The notes under the pieces were generated by a model that was not told where the DNA came from, did no database searches, and worked only from the letters and a program-made list of their open reading frames with translations. A program made the position numbers and the translations under genes. Below are positions 7,277-15,680 of a DNA stretch of 64,000 nucleotides, piece after piece (position 1 is the stretch's first letter; every line of letters begins with the position of its first letter). Origin of the DNA: CAYYTU01 sp964474655 (GTDB lineage: Bacteria; Chloroflexota; Anaerolineae; B4-G1); NCBI GenBank assembly GCA_964474655.1, contig CAYYTU010000004.1, positions 1-64,000 of the forward strand, in the 5' to 3' direction.

Positions 7277-8290
7277 ATGAGCATCAATCAAGTGACGATT
7301 ATTGAGACTACTCCGTTCAGTGTCTCCATCGCACTGAAGCTAAAGGAGGAGCATGAAGACCTGACGATCGTGGGGTATAGCGCCGAAGCCGCGGCGGGTG
7401 ACCTGGTCCGCGCCCAGGGCGTGTTCGATCGCGTGGAACGAGAGCCAGGCCGGGCCTGTGAGGAAGCCGACATGGTCATTGTGACCACGCCCCTTGAGGC
7501 GATTCGAGAGATGTTCGGTGCTATCGCACCGCACCTCCGACCCGGCTGCCTGATCACAGACACCGCCGCGCTTAAGGCCCCTGTGGCGCGCTGGGCTGAG
7601 GAGATTCTTCCTCAGAACGCCGAGTTCGTCGGCGGACACGTCCTGCTCAATCCGGTCACCGCCGACCGTTCCAGCTCCTCAGAGGAACCAGGCCCGGCCC
7701 GCGCCGATCTGCTGAAGCACGCGCTCTACTGCTTCACCCCTCTGCCAGAGACCTCCGCTGCCGCGCTCGATACCTGCTCCAACCTGGCCTGGACGCTGGA
7801 AGCCTACCCTTTCTTCATCGACGTCACCGAGCACGATGGTCTGGAGGCCGTTAAGGGCTTGACCGAACTGGCAGCGGTGGCGTTGCTACGCTCCACCGTG
7901 GACTCCCCGGGTTGGCAAGAGATGCGAAAGTTCGCCGGCGAGCACTTCGCGACCACGACGGCCACGGTCGAGCGAGCCCGCGAGCGCCAGCAGGCGATCC
8001 TCCTCAACCGCGAGCATATCGCCCAGCGCATCGACGTGCTTGTGGAGGAGCTGATGCGCTTGCGGTCTCTGCTCGTCAGCAACGAGGCCGAGAAGCTGGC
8101 CGATGTCCTGCTCCAGGCCGCCGAGGGGCGCGAGCGCTGGGTCCAGGCGCGCCAACAAGGAATGTGGGGCGATAAAGAGGCTTTCGATATGGAGAACGCG
8201 CCAGGTATGGGCGAAAGGTTTACCCGGATGGTCTTCGGCGGCCTCGGCGCCCGTCTGAAAAAAGCCGCCGGCCGCGATCAGGACGACTAG
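7277..8290 (+). CDS. TyrA-like (prephenate/arogenate dehydrogenase family) protein with altered motifs
   Basis: A 337-residue protein. The first 165 residues follow the NAD-binding part of prephenate dehydrogenases (DMVIVTTPLEAIREMF, CLITDTAALKAP, EFVGGH), and the rest is the all-helical dimerisation part. Two features depart from active enzymes. The dinucleotide loop GxGxxG is replaced by ETTPFSVS, and after the catalytic-type GGH (residues 118-120) the usual PM-x-G segment reads VLLNPVTA. It may have changed substrate or lost catalysis. AGGAG sits 8 bases before the ATG. There are no other aromatic amino acid genes nearby. Confidence 0.7.
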   Translation: MSINQVTIIETTPFSVSIALKLKEEHEDLTIVGYSAEAAAGDLVRAQGVFDRVEREPGRACEEADMVIVTTPLEAIREMFGAIAPHLRPGCLITDTAALKAPVARWAEEILPQNAEFVGGHVLLNPVTADRSSSSEEPGPARADLLKHALYCFTPLPETSAAALDTCSNLAWTLEAYPFFIDVTEHDGLEAVKGLTELAAVALLRSTVDSPGWQEMRKFAGEHFATTTATVERARERQQAILLNREHIAQRIDVLVEELMRLRSLLVSNEAEKLADVLLQAAEGRERWVQARQQGMWGDKEAFDMENAPGMGERFTRMVFGGLGARLKKAAGRDQDD

Positions 8291-8318
8291 CGTCCCTTCA
8301 TCGGTTCGATCAAGCGCC

Positions 8319-9512
8319 TTGAGCAAGATATACCGCATCTTGATGATCGCTCCTACGTCCTTCTTTCTGGATTATGGCTGTCACGTCCGCATCCTGGAGG
8401 AGGCACGAGCACTCCAGAAGCTGGGCCATCGAGTGACTATCATCACCTACTATCAGGGCCGCGACCTGCCGGATCTGGAGATCGTGCGCACCCGCCCCAC
8501 GCCCTGGCGAGCCGACTACGAGGTGGGGTCCTCGCTCCACAAGATTGCCTTCGACATCCTGCTCTCCTGGACCGGGATGAAAACCGTCCTGCGACATCGC
8601 TTCGACATTGTGCACGGTCATCTACACGAGGGTGCGCTCATCGGCTACGCGCTGAGCCAACTCCGGGGCCTACCGCTGGTGGCGGATTTCCAGGGCAGTA
8701 TGACCAGCGAGATGGTCGACCACCACTTCCTTGATCCTGACGGGCTGTGGTACTACTGGGCGCGGCTGCTGGAGCTGCGCATTGCACAAATGCCGGACGT
8801 AATCCTGACCAGCACGCAGATGGCCGCCCATATGCTGGACCAGGAGTTCAACTGCAACGCTCAACAGATCCATCCGCTGCCCGATTGCGTCAATCTGGAC
8901 TTCTTCCACCCTCAAGCATCCAGTTCCCAGACGATAACCACGTACCGACGCGCCTTGAAAATCCCCCCGGGCAGACCGATAGTGGCTTATTTGGGGCTCC
9001 TGGCCGATTATCAGGGCACGCCGCTGCTGGTGGAAGCAGCGCAAATCTTGAAGCAGCGTGGGCTGGACGTGCACTTTCTGATTATGGGATTCCCCGGCGT
9101 CTCGCACTACCAGGCCCTGGCCGCCGAGCTGGGCGTGGTCGACCGGGTCACGTTCACGGGAAAAGTGCCGTATGAAGAAGCCCCGGCCCACCTGGCGCTG
9201 GGCGACATCGCCGTAGCGCCCAAGATATCGGAAACTGAGGGCGCCGGCAAGATCCTCAACTACATGGCGATGGAGCTGCCTACCGTTGCCTTCGACACGC
9301 CGGTCAGCCGGGAGTATCTGGGCAGCCTGGGCACCTACGCCGCGCCGGCAGGCGATTCGGAGGCGTTGGCCGACGCCATCGCCAGCCTTCTGGAGGACCC
9401 ACAACGCTGCATCGACCTGGGCCGACGGTTGCGCCAGCGCGTCAGCCGGCACTTCTCCTGGGACCGGGCCGGACGGCACCTTTTGAAGATCTATCAAACG
9501 ATTCTCAACTAA
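8319..9512 (+). CDS. Glycosyltransferase family 4
   Basis: A 397-residue GT-B fold enzyme. The N-terminal domain starts with a glycine-poor ILMIAPTSFFLDYGCHVR segment. The C-terminal donor-binding domain shows VAYLGLLADYQGTPLLVEA and the EX7E-type region SETEGAGKILNYMAMELPTVA, with both acidic residues. It would transfer a sugar from a nucleotide-sugar to a lipid or glycan at the inner face of the membrane. The TTG at 8319 gives the longest form and ATG 8343 is the alternative. It follows the TyrA-like gene by 28 bases. A repeat element begins one base after its stop codon. Confidence 0.88.
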   Translation: MSKIYRILMIAPTSFFLDYGCHVRILEEARALQKLGHRVTIITYYQGRDLPDLEIVRTRPTPWRADYEVGSSLHKIAFDILLSWTGMKTVLRHRFDIVHGHLHEGALIGYALSQLRGLPLVADFQGSMTSEMVDHHFLDPDGLWYYWARLLELRIAQMPDVILTSTQMAAHMLDQEFNCNAQQIHPLPDCVNLDFFHPQASSSQTITTYRRALKIPPGRPIVAYLGLLADYQGTPLLVEAAQILKQRGLDVHFLIMGFPGVSHYQALAAELGVVDRVTFTGKVPYEEAPAHLALGDIAVAPKISETEGAGKILNYMAMELPTVAFDTPVSREYLGSLGTYAAPAGDSEALADAIASLLEDPQRCIDLGRRLRQRVSRHFSWDRAGRHLLKIYQTILN

Positions 9513-9513
9513 A

Positions 9514-9653
9514 ACTACAACGAGACTTTGACGAGCCTGTCGGAGGGTGCGATTTTCGCCAGTCGTCATCCTTCGACAGGCTTCGGCGTGAGCTCGGCCG
9601 AACGGTTCAGGATGACTATCGAAGGATCAACGTCGTTGAGATCTCATTGTAGA
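9514..9653. repeat. Palindromic repeat family B, copy 2
   Basis: The ends ACTACAACGAGA (left) and, inverted, CTACAATGAGA (right) bound about 140 bp. Inside is a second palindrome whose arms GTCATCCT and AGGATGAC flank CTTCGACAGGCTTC. It starts one base after the glycosyltransferase stop codon. Confidence 0.7.
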
Positions 9654-10234
9654 TTGACTTCTCTGCACTTTTTAAATTCTTGAGGAGCAGGGGCAAACGG
9701 AGCGATTCTAGGGTAGCCCAGACACATTAGATTGCCTACAGTCACGTTTATCGAGCGTATCAACCCCAGCTTCGTTTGCCTTGTTCACGCTTTAAGGACG
9801 CTCTGTGGTCTTGAGGGCATTTTTGCTGAGCGACTTGCTTCGAAATCCCAGCAGAGACTTCGGAAGTCTTAAGATGTGTGGTTTGCGAACCCAATTTGGA
9901 AGCAAAGTGGGGTTATTTTGCATCCAAAATCCTCGACGGTAGACTTCCAAAGTCTGGAGTCGCTAACGTGACCTTTGACCGCCGGCCAACAAATCGCTTA
10001 ATTGAATGTCGGGTACGGTTTCTTAAGCAGAATTGAGAGCAAAATGCCTATTCTAAGCCCTGAGAGGCACGTAGAGCCGCCGAGAACTTTTGTTCTATAC
10101 AGTTTTTGACGTATTTCTGTCAGCGTGCCCCACAGAACGCGAAATTACAATTATGTATTTTGCTGAGAAGCGGTCAAACCTAATGCTAAACTGCGAGAGT
10201 TAAGTTGTAATACTAACTGGGAGGAGCGTTTTCT
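9654..10234. other. Gene-free stretch: mosaic of degenerate repeats
   Basis: No gene is visible. 9656-9690 matches, inverted, the palindromic repeat at 15316-15385. 9692-9780 is family A copy 1, with similarity continuing to about 9853. 9853-9957 is bounded by inverted ends, AGACTTCGGAAGTCT and AGACTTCCAAAGTCT, and may be another element. From about 9960 to 10215 nothing further is recognised. A ribosome-binding site for the next gene (GGGAGGAG) ends the stretch. Confidence 0.6.
9692..9780 (+). repeat. Repeat family A, copy 1
   Basis: An 89-bp unit whose ends GGCAAACGGAGC and GCTTCGTTTGCC are inverted repeats. It is about 95 percent identical to 16899-16987, and the similarity continues about 70 bp beyond the right end. 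An inverted, diverged copy lies at 57199-57286. Confidence 0.75.
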
Positions 10235-11050
10235 GTGAAGATAGTCCAACACCTGAAAGAGATTTGGCAATATCGAGAGCTGGTCCGTAATCTAGTCGCG
10301 CGGGATCTCAAGGTCCGCTACCGCAACTCCGTGCTAGGCGTAGTCTGGTCGTGGGCCAATCCGCTGCTGATGATGGTGGTTTACACCTTGGTCTTCAATT
10401 TCCTGGCCGGGAACGCGAATTTGTCCCACTATCATGTCTTTATCCTGTGTGCCTTGCTGCCCTGGAACTTCTTCTCCCAGTCAGTGATGGGCGCCATCGG
10501 CAGCATCGTCGGCAACGCCCATCTGGTTAAAAAGGTCTATTTCCCCCGGGAGGTGCTTCCCCTCTCGATCATCTTGTCGAACCTGGTCAATTTTCTGATC
10601 GGACTGCCGGTCTTTTTTGGACTGGCTCTGATATCCGGCGCTCCGCTCACGCGCTGGGCGCTGCTACTGCCGATTCCGATCCTGGTGCAGGTCATCTTCA
10701 GCATCGGCATCTGCCTGATCCTCTCCACGCTCAATGTCTTCTACCGCGATACCCAGATCATTATGGAAGTCTTGATGATGGCCTGGTTCTTCGTCACGCC
10801 CATCTTCTATCCCATCACGCGCGTGCCTCAAGAGGCGGCCATTCGGGGCATCACCTTCAACGCCCGCCTCTGGCTGCGTCGCTTAAATCCAATGGCCTCT
10901 ATCATCGCCTCCTACCGCGACTTACTCTACTGGGGGGCGCCAACAGGGCTCGACTTCTTGCTGCGGACCGCCATCACCGCGTTGATCGTACTGGTCGTGG
11001 GCTACCTTATCTTCCTACGCTATAGCCCTCGCTTTGGAGAAGAGGTGTAG
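10235..11050 (+). CDS. ABC-2 type transporter permease (polysaccharide-export type)
   Basis: A 271-residue protein with six hydrophobic segments. Its N terminus, ELVRNLVARDLKVRYRNSVLG, and the amphipathic region before the first helix are characteristic of permeases that export O-antigen, teichoic acid or similar glycans (Wzm/TagG class). The GTG start is preceded by GGGAGGAG. The matching ATP-binding subunit is not in this window. The next gene is priA, with a 6-base gap. Nearby GT4 enzymes support a role in exporting a cell-surface glycan. Confidence 0.88.
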   Translation: MKIVQHLKEIWQYRELVRNLVARDLKVRYRNSVLGVVWSWANPLLMMVVYTLVFNFLAGNANLSHYHVFILCALLPWNFFSQSVMGAIGSIVGNAHLVKKVYFPREVLPLSIILSNLVNFLIGLPVFFGLALISGAPLTRWALLLPIPILVQVIFSIGICLILSTLNVFYRDTQIIMEVLMMAWFFVTPIFYPITRVPQEAAIRGITFNARLWLRRLNPMASIIASYRDLLYWGAPTGLDFLLRTAITALIVLVVGYLIFLRYSPRFGEEV

Positions 11051-11056
11051 ACCAGG

Positions 11057-13615
11057 TTGCCAGTGAGCACACCCACAAGCGAATCTGGAAGAAGGGAGCG
11101 CCGATTCGCCGAGGTGATCGTCTTCTCGCCGGCCAAGGCATCGGAGAAGAAACCAGCCTTCACGTACCATATCCCGGACGATCTGAGGAGCCAGCTGGAG
11201 GTCGGTTCGCTCGTCGTAGTGCCCTTTGGGCCGCGACGACTCTACGGACTCGTGGTCGCCCTGGGCGACGAATCACCCGTGCCAGAGACGCGTCCGGTCG
11301 GCTCACTGGTCGATCCTCAGCCTGTCCTCACACAGGAACAAATCGCGCTGGCCCGTTGGATAGCGCACGAATACCTGGCCCCGCTCCACGAATGCTTGGA
11401 ATTGATGCTGCCGCCGGGATTGGTGGGCCACGCTGACGTACGGGTCAGTCTCCAGCACGACCGGCTGGAGGAGGCCGCCAACACCGAGGCCCAGGCCAGA
11501 TTGCTGGCGGTGCTCCAGCGACGCGGGCCGCTGCGCGGCGCTCAGCTCGATCGCGCTCTGTCCGATATCGACTGGCGCCCGGCTTCCGAGCAGCTGGCTC
11601 GCCGGGGGATCGTCAGCCGCGAATCATTCCTGGCTCCGCCCAACGCCTCCCCCAAGCGCGTGCGCACCGTCCAGCTCGTTCCCTCGGTCGACGAGCAATC
11701 TGCGCTGGAAGGCCTGCGCAGCGATCGCTACCCACTCATTCTTGATATGTTACGGGTCGCCGATGGGCCGGTGGCCGTCAAGCGGGTCTACGAGGAGACC
11801 GACGCCAGCCGCTACCACCTGAACAAGCTGGAGGAGCGCGGTGTGGTCACCTTCGGCAGCCAGGAGGTCTGGCGTGATCCGCTTTCCGATGTCTTCTTCG
11901 TGCCCACGGACCCGCCGCCGCTCACGCCAGACCAGGAGGTGGTCTGGACGGCCATTCGCTCCGCTGTAAAAGAGCCGGAAAGGAAGCCTGTGCCCTTTCT
12001 GCTCCACGGCGTGACCGGCTCCGGCAAGACTGAGATCTACCTCCGCGCCGTGGCCGAGGTTCTGGAGCAGGGCCAGAAGGCAATCGTACTTGTGCCGGAG
12101 ATATCGCTGACGCCGCAGACCGTGGCGCGTTTCGCCGGGCGCTTCCCAGATCGCGTCGCCGTCCTCCACAGCGCTCTCACCGACGGAGAACGTTATGACA
12201 CCTGGCGTCGCGCCCGAGCTGGCTTGGTCGATATCGTCGTTGGACCGCGCTCGGCGCTCTTCGCCCCGCTCTCGCCGCTAGGGCTGATCGTGTTGGACGA
12301 AGAGCATGACGACAGCTACAAGCAAGAGGCCCCGCGCCCCCGCTACCACGCCCGCGACACGGCGGTCGAGATGGCTCGCCTGAGCGACGCGACCGTCATC
12401 CTGGGTTCCGCCACGCCCAGCCTGGAATCATACCACCGGGCTCGAGAAGAGAAATTTACCTTGCTGGAGATGCCACGCCGCATTATGGGTCACACCCGCC
12501 GTCTGCAAGAGCTCCAGGCCCGTCACCACCTGGCTCATTCGCGCTACCGAGCGCTGACCGAGGGGGCTGCCGAGGCGCGTTACCTGCCCCTGCCGCCGGT
12601 GAAAATCGTCGATCTGCGTGCCGAGCTCCACGCTGGCAATCGCTCTATCTTCAGCCGCGCCCTCCAGAAGAAGATGGACCAGGCGCTGGAACGAGGGGAA
12701 CAGGCGATCCTTTTCCTCAACCGGCGGGGGAGCGCCACCTTCATCCTCTGCCGTGATTGTGGGCACGTGATGGAATGTCCCCGCTGCGACACGCCGCTGA
12801 CCTATCACGGTCACCAGGACCGTCTGGTCTGCCATCACTGCAACCACCGTGAGCCTCAACCCAAGCGTTGCCCATCGTGCGGCAGCCGACGCATTCGCTA
12901 CTTTGGCCTGGGCACTGAGCAGCTGGAAGACGCCGTGCGGAAGCGTTGGCCCGAGGCGCGTCTGTTGCGCTGGGATAGAGATACGGCCCACACCCACGAG
13001 GCTCATACCAATATCATGAATCGCTTCGCCAGCGGCGCGGCCGACGTGCTCGTGGGGACGCAGATGATCACCAAGGGGCTGGATCTGCCGTTGGTGACCG
13101 TGGTGGGTGTCATCTCGGCCGACACGGCGCTCAATTTGCCGGACTTCCGCGCCAGCGAGCGCACGTTCCAGCTGTTGGCCCAGGTAGCGGGCCGCGCCGG
13201 GCGCGGCCTGTTGGGCGGGCACGTTATCATCCAGACGTACCACCCCGATCATTACGCCGTCGAGGCCGCTGCCGAGCACGACTACGAGGCCTTTGCCCAG
13301 GAAGAGCTGGCTTTCCGCCGCGCGCAAGGCTATCCTCCCTATCGCCGGCTGGCCAAGCTGGTCTACGAAGATACCGACTTTCACCGCGCCCAGGCCCGCG
13401 CCGAGGCACTGGCCCAGGATTTGAGCAAGTTGCTGACGCAACGCCATCTTCCCGCCACGGACCTGATGGGGCCTGTGCCGCCTTTCTTCGCCCGGCTGCG
13501 GGGACGCTACCGCTGGCAGATCTTGCTGCGACACCCAGATCCCCCAGCGCTCCTTGAGGCAGTCGATATTCCGCCGGGCTGGCACGTGGAAGTCGACCCA
13601 GTCAGCGTCCTGTAG
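11057..13615 (+). CDS. priA: Primosomal protein N' (replication restart helicase PriA)
   Basis: An 852-residue superfamily-2 helicase that reloads the replication fork. The order of parts is: N-terminal DNA-binding domain (about 1-110), winged-helix region, helicase Walker A motif GVTGSGKTE with Lys324, Walker B-type DEEH at about 413, and the zinc-binding insertion with eight cysteines (about 565-620, CRDCGHVMECPRC...CHHC...CPSC). Helicase motifs GLDLPLV and QVAGRAGR follow. All are intact. It begins with TTG, 6 bases after the permease. A short hairpin without T-run follows at about 13660. Confidence 0.95.
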   Translation: MPVSTPTSESGRRERRFAEVIVFSPAKASEKKPAFTYHIPDDLRSQLEVGSLVVVPFGPRRLYGLVVALGDESPVPETRPVGSLVDPQPVLTQEQIALARWIAHEYLAPLHECLELMLPPGLVGHADVRVSLQHDRLEEAANTEAQARLLAVLQRRGPLRGAQLDRALSDIDWRPASEQLARRGIVSRESFLAPPNASPKRVRTVQLVPSVDEQSALEGLRSDRYPLILDMLRVADGPVAVKRVYEETDASRYHLNKLEERGVVTFGSQEVWRDPLSDVFFVPTDPPPLTPDQEVVWTAIRSAVKEPERKPVPFLLHGVTGSGKTEIYLRAVAEVLEQGQKAIVLVPEISLTPQTVARFAGRFPDRVAVLHSALTDGERYDTWRRARAGLVDIVVGPRSALFAPLSPLGLIVLDEEHDDSYKQEAPRPRYHARDTAVEMARLSDATVILGSATPSLESYHRAREEKFTLLEMPRRIMGHTRRLQELQARHHLAHSRYRALTEGAAEARYLPLPPVKIVDLRAELHAGNRSIFSRALQKKMDQALERGEQAILFLNRRGSATFILCRDCGHVMECPRCDTPLTYHGHQDRLVCHHCNHREPQPKRCPSCGSRRIRYFGLGTEQLEDAVRKRWPEARLLRWDRDTAHTHEAHTNIMNRFASGAADVLVGTQMITKGLDLPLVTVVGVISADTALNLPDFRASERTFQLLAQVAGRAGRGLLGGHVIIQTYHPDHYAVEAAAEHDYEAFAQEELAFRRAQGYPPYRRLAKLVYEDTDFHRAQARAEALAQDLSKLLTQRHLPATDLMGPVPPFFARLRGRYRWQILLRHPDPPALLEAVDIPPGWHVEVDPVSVL

Positions 13616-13806
13616 CGTGGTAGACACAATATGCGTAAGCCTCAGTCCAACTTTGCGTTGGAGATCCCCACTCTCATCGGGGGAAGGGAAAGAGGCCGCC
13701 AGCTCAGCAGTGGCGCCTGAGATTGACATCACGGAGCGATCAAGGTATGCTTCCCCTCATCTTAATACGATCAGCCTTTGACGCTTGGATCCCTGGAGGG
13801 ACGAGG

Positions 13807-14715
13807 GTGAGAATTAAATTCGACAGACGACGTTGGCCCGGCAACGCTCGCAACTGGACGATGTTGAGTGCGCTGCTGGTCACTTTGGTAGCAGGTAGCT
13901 GCTTGCTCGCCAAGCCGGTGCTAGGGCGCTGGGAAGTGCCCGCAACTAATGGCATTGGCGATCAATCTCACTCCTCGGCCCAGAAGGCCATCAGCCTCAC
14001 GTCGACGCCCACGCCTGTCGCCCGACCGGAGGCAGCGGAGGTCCCGATTCTGATGTACCATTATGTCTCTGATCTGCCGGCAGACGCCAACACGTATCGA
14101 CGCGATCTTACCGTCTCGCCGGAGGCTTTCCGGGCACAGTTGGAGTACCTCAAGGAAGCCGATTACCGCACGATCACCCTCACCGATCTCCACCTTCACC
14201 TGACAGAGAGCTATCCCCTGCCAGAGAAACCCGTCATCCTCACCTTTGACGACGGCTACCGCGACGCTTACGAGGTGGTATTTCCGTTATTGTTGGATTA
14301 TGGGTTCACCGGCACATTTTTCGTGCTCTCCACGCCAGCTCATCACGAGTCACCGGAGTATTTGACCTGGGATCAGATGAACGAAATGGCCCGAGCCGGT
14401 ATGTCGATCCAGTCACACGGACGGGACCACGTCGATCTGCGGAATCGTTCCTACGAGTACCTGGTTTACCAGACGCTGGGTATCCAGGAGGCGATCGAAC
14501 AACATACAGATATCAAACCGCGCTTCTTCTGCTATCCTGGGGGAAAACGGGACGCCAACGTGATTAAGGTGTTGGAGTCGGCCGGCTATTGGGGAGCGGT
14601 GACGACTGAATGGGGTCAGACACACACGCGAGAAGACTTCTACGAAATGCCCCGCCTGCGCGTCCGAGGAACGGGAACGCTGGAGAGCTTCATCAAGATG
14701 CTGGAAGGCGACTGA
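13807..14715 (+). CDS. Polysaccharide deacetylase, secreted or membrane-anchored
   Basis: A 302-residue protein. The hydrophobic segment MLSALLVTLVAGSCLL (about 16-33) is a signal peptide or anchor. The NodB-type catalytic domain has the metal/catalytic TFDDGY motif and the QSHGRDHVDL motif with two His. YPGGKRD (about residue 215) and the late GAVTTEW segment complete the fold. It removes acetyl groups from an amino-sugar polymer such as peptidoglycan or biofilm glycan. The GTG start at 13807 is favoured because GGAGGG lies 7 bases upstream. Longer in-frame starts have no such site. 13616-13806 shows nothing else. Confidence 0.88.
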   Translation: MRIKFDRRRWPGNARNWTMLSALLVTLVAGSCLLAKPVLGRWEVPATNGIGDQSHSSAQKAISLTSTPTPVARPEAAEVPILMYHYVSDLPADANTYRRDLTVSPEAFRAQLEYLKEADYRTITLTDLHLHLTESYPLPEKPVILTFDDGYRDAYEVVFPLLLDYGFTGTFFVLSTPAHHESPEYLTWDQMNEMARAGMSIQSHGRDHVDLRNRSYEYLVYQTLGIQEAIEQHTDIKPRFFCYPGGKRDANVIKVLESAGYWGAVTTEWGQTHTREDFYEMPRLRVRGTGTLESFIKMLEGD

Positions 14716-14737
14716 ACGCCGCTGCACCACATATGTA

Positions 14738-14768
14738 AAAGGCCCGGAGGAATACTCCGGGCCTTTCC
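14738..14768. terminator. Bidirectional terminator between convergent genes
   Basis: AAAGGCCCGGAG (14738-14749), loop GAATA, CTCCGGGCCTTT (14755-14766): a perfect 12-bp stem between the stop codons of the deacetylase (+) and the lipoprotein (-). T-runs occur on both strands. Confidence 0.88.
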
Positions 14769-14775
14769 GTGTTTG

Positions 14776-15213
14776 CTAGCGCTCCGGCTCGCAAATGATG
14801 ATCCTATCGCCCGAACGATCGGTGTGGATATTATACTCTTCTCCCCCTGCCGCAAGAAGCAAGCGATAACCGGGGGTAATGACCTGGGCATACATCTCTC
14901 CCTCTTGAGGGCAGCCTAAGCTGGCATCCGACCACTCGACCGCTTCCATCTCAAGCACCTCAATCTCTTGCGGGGAGGCGTCGATCTCAGCCGCCAAGTA
15001 AGATACGGCCGCTTCCTCGATCTCCGTGCTCGATTCCGAGCCTGGCACCAATGGGGACACGGGACTGACATCTGTCTGTGGCACGGGACTTTCTCCTCTG
15101 GTGACAGGGGGCGTGAGATCGATCTCCAGAGAGGTCTCCTCCACTCCTTCACAGGCGACCAGTGCTAATCCGAGCACCAATAACGTCGTCAACATCAAGT
15201 GTCTAGCCTTCAT
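14776..15213 (-). CDS. Putative lipoprotein of unknown function
   Basis: A 145-residue protein. It starts MKARHLMLTTLLVLGLALVAC, a classic lipoprotein signal with Cys21 as the lipid-attached residue. A Thr/Pro/Ser spacer follows to about residue 65. The C-terminal half has a compact domain with VEWSDASLGCPQEGEMYAQV and PGYRLLL followed by HTDRSGDRIIICEPE. The two remaining cysteines could form a disulfide. Similar small domains occur in secreted proteins of Chloroflexota and cyanobacteria without a known function. An ideal AAGGAGG site lies 5 bases before this ATG, which excludes the longer frame to 15279. Confidence 0.82.
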   Translation of the reverse strand: MKARHLMLTTLLVLGLALVACEGVEETSLEIDLTPPVTRGESPVPQTDVSPVSPLVPGSESSTEIEEAAVSYLAAEIDASPQEIEVLEMEAVEWSDASLGCPQEGEMYAQVITPGYRLLLAAGGEEYNIHTDRSGDRIIICEPER

Positions 15214-15315
15214 CTTTACCTCCTTGATTTTATGTACTTTTTTACTGATCCATACACGACTCACTAACGGTCCCGGCACGCTCTATGGAGCGCTTAAATC
15301 TGCCTGGACAATTTT

Positions 15316-15385
15316 ACTTAACTCCTGCAGTTTAGCGACTTCAGACTTCTGCTCCTCAAAAATTTGAAAAGTGCAGGAGTCAAGT
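15316..15385. repeat. Short palindromic repeat family D
   Basis: ACTCCTGCA (15321-15329) and TGCAGGAGT (15372-15380) are perfect inverted ends around about 42 bp. The right half recurs inverted at 9656-9690, also directly beside a family B element. Confidence 0.5.
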
Positions 15386-15509
15386 TATTACTACAACGGG
15401 ATTTCAACGGAGTTGATCTCTCGATAGTGATCCTGAACTTATCGAAGGATCACGACTTGGCGAAGATCGTACCTTTCGACAGGCTCGTCAGAGTCTCGTT
15501 GTAGTATTA
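15386..15509. repeat. Palindromic repeat family B, copy 3
   Basis: The ends TTACTACAACGGGAT and, inverted, TACTACAACGAGACT bound about 124 bp. It contains GATCCT...AGGATC and the GACAGGCTCGTCAGAG segment shared with copies 2 and 4. The remainder up to 15680 shows no gene, only a weak hairpin (TCCCTC/GAGGGA, 15577-15594) that may end the minus-strand gene. Confidence 0.7.
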
Positions 15510-15680
15510 TGGTCAAGATCAGTAAGACACTGATTAGACGCTGATCGACCGGCTTTTGTTCCGCAAGGCGGTTAAATCCCTCGCTCAAGAGGGACAAGAA
15601 AAAGACGAACGCGCAAAGGAGGCGCCAGATGAGCAGCGCGAACCTCAGGAGCGCCAGTCAGGACGCTGTGCTGAGTTACA

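Noticed and set aside
12428..13732. 434-codon minus-strand frame
   Set aside because: It is antisense to priA, with no family motif and no start site.
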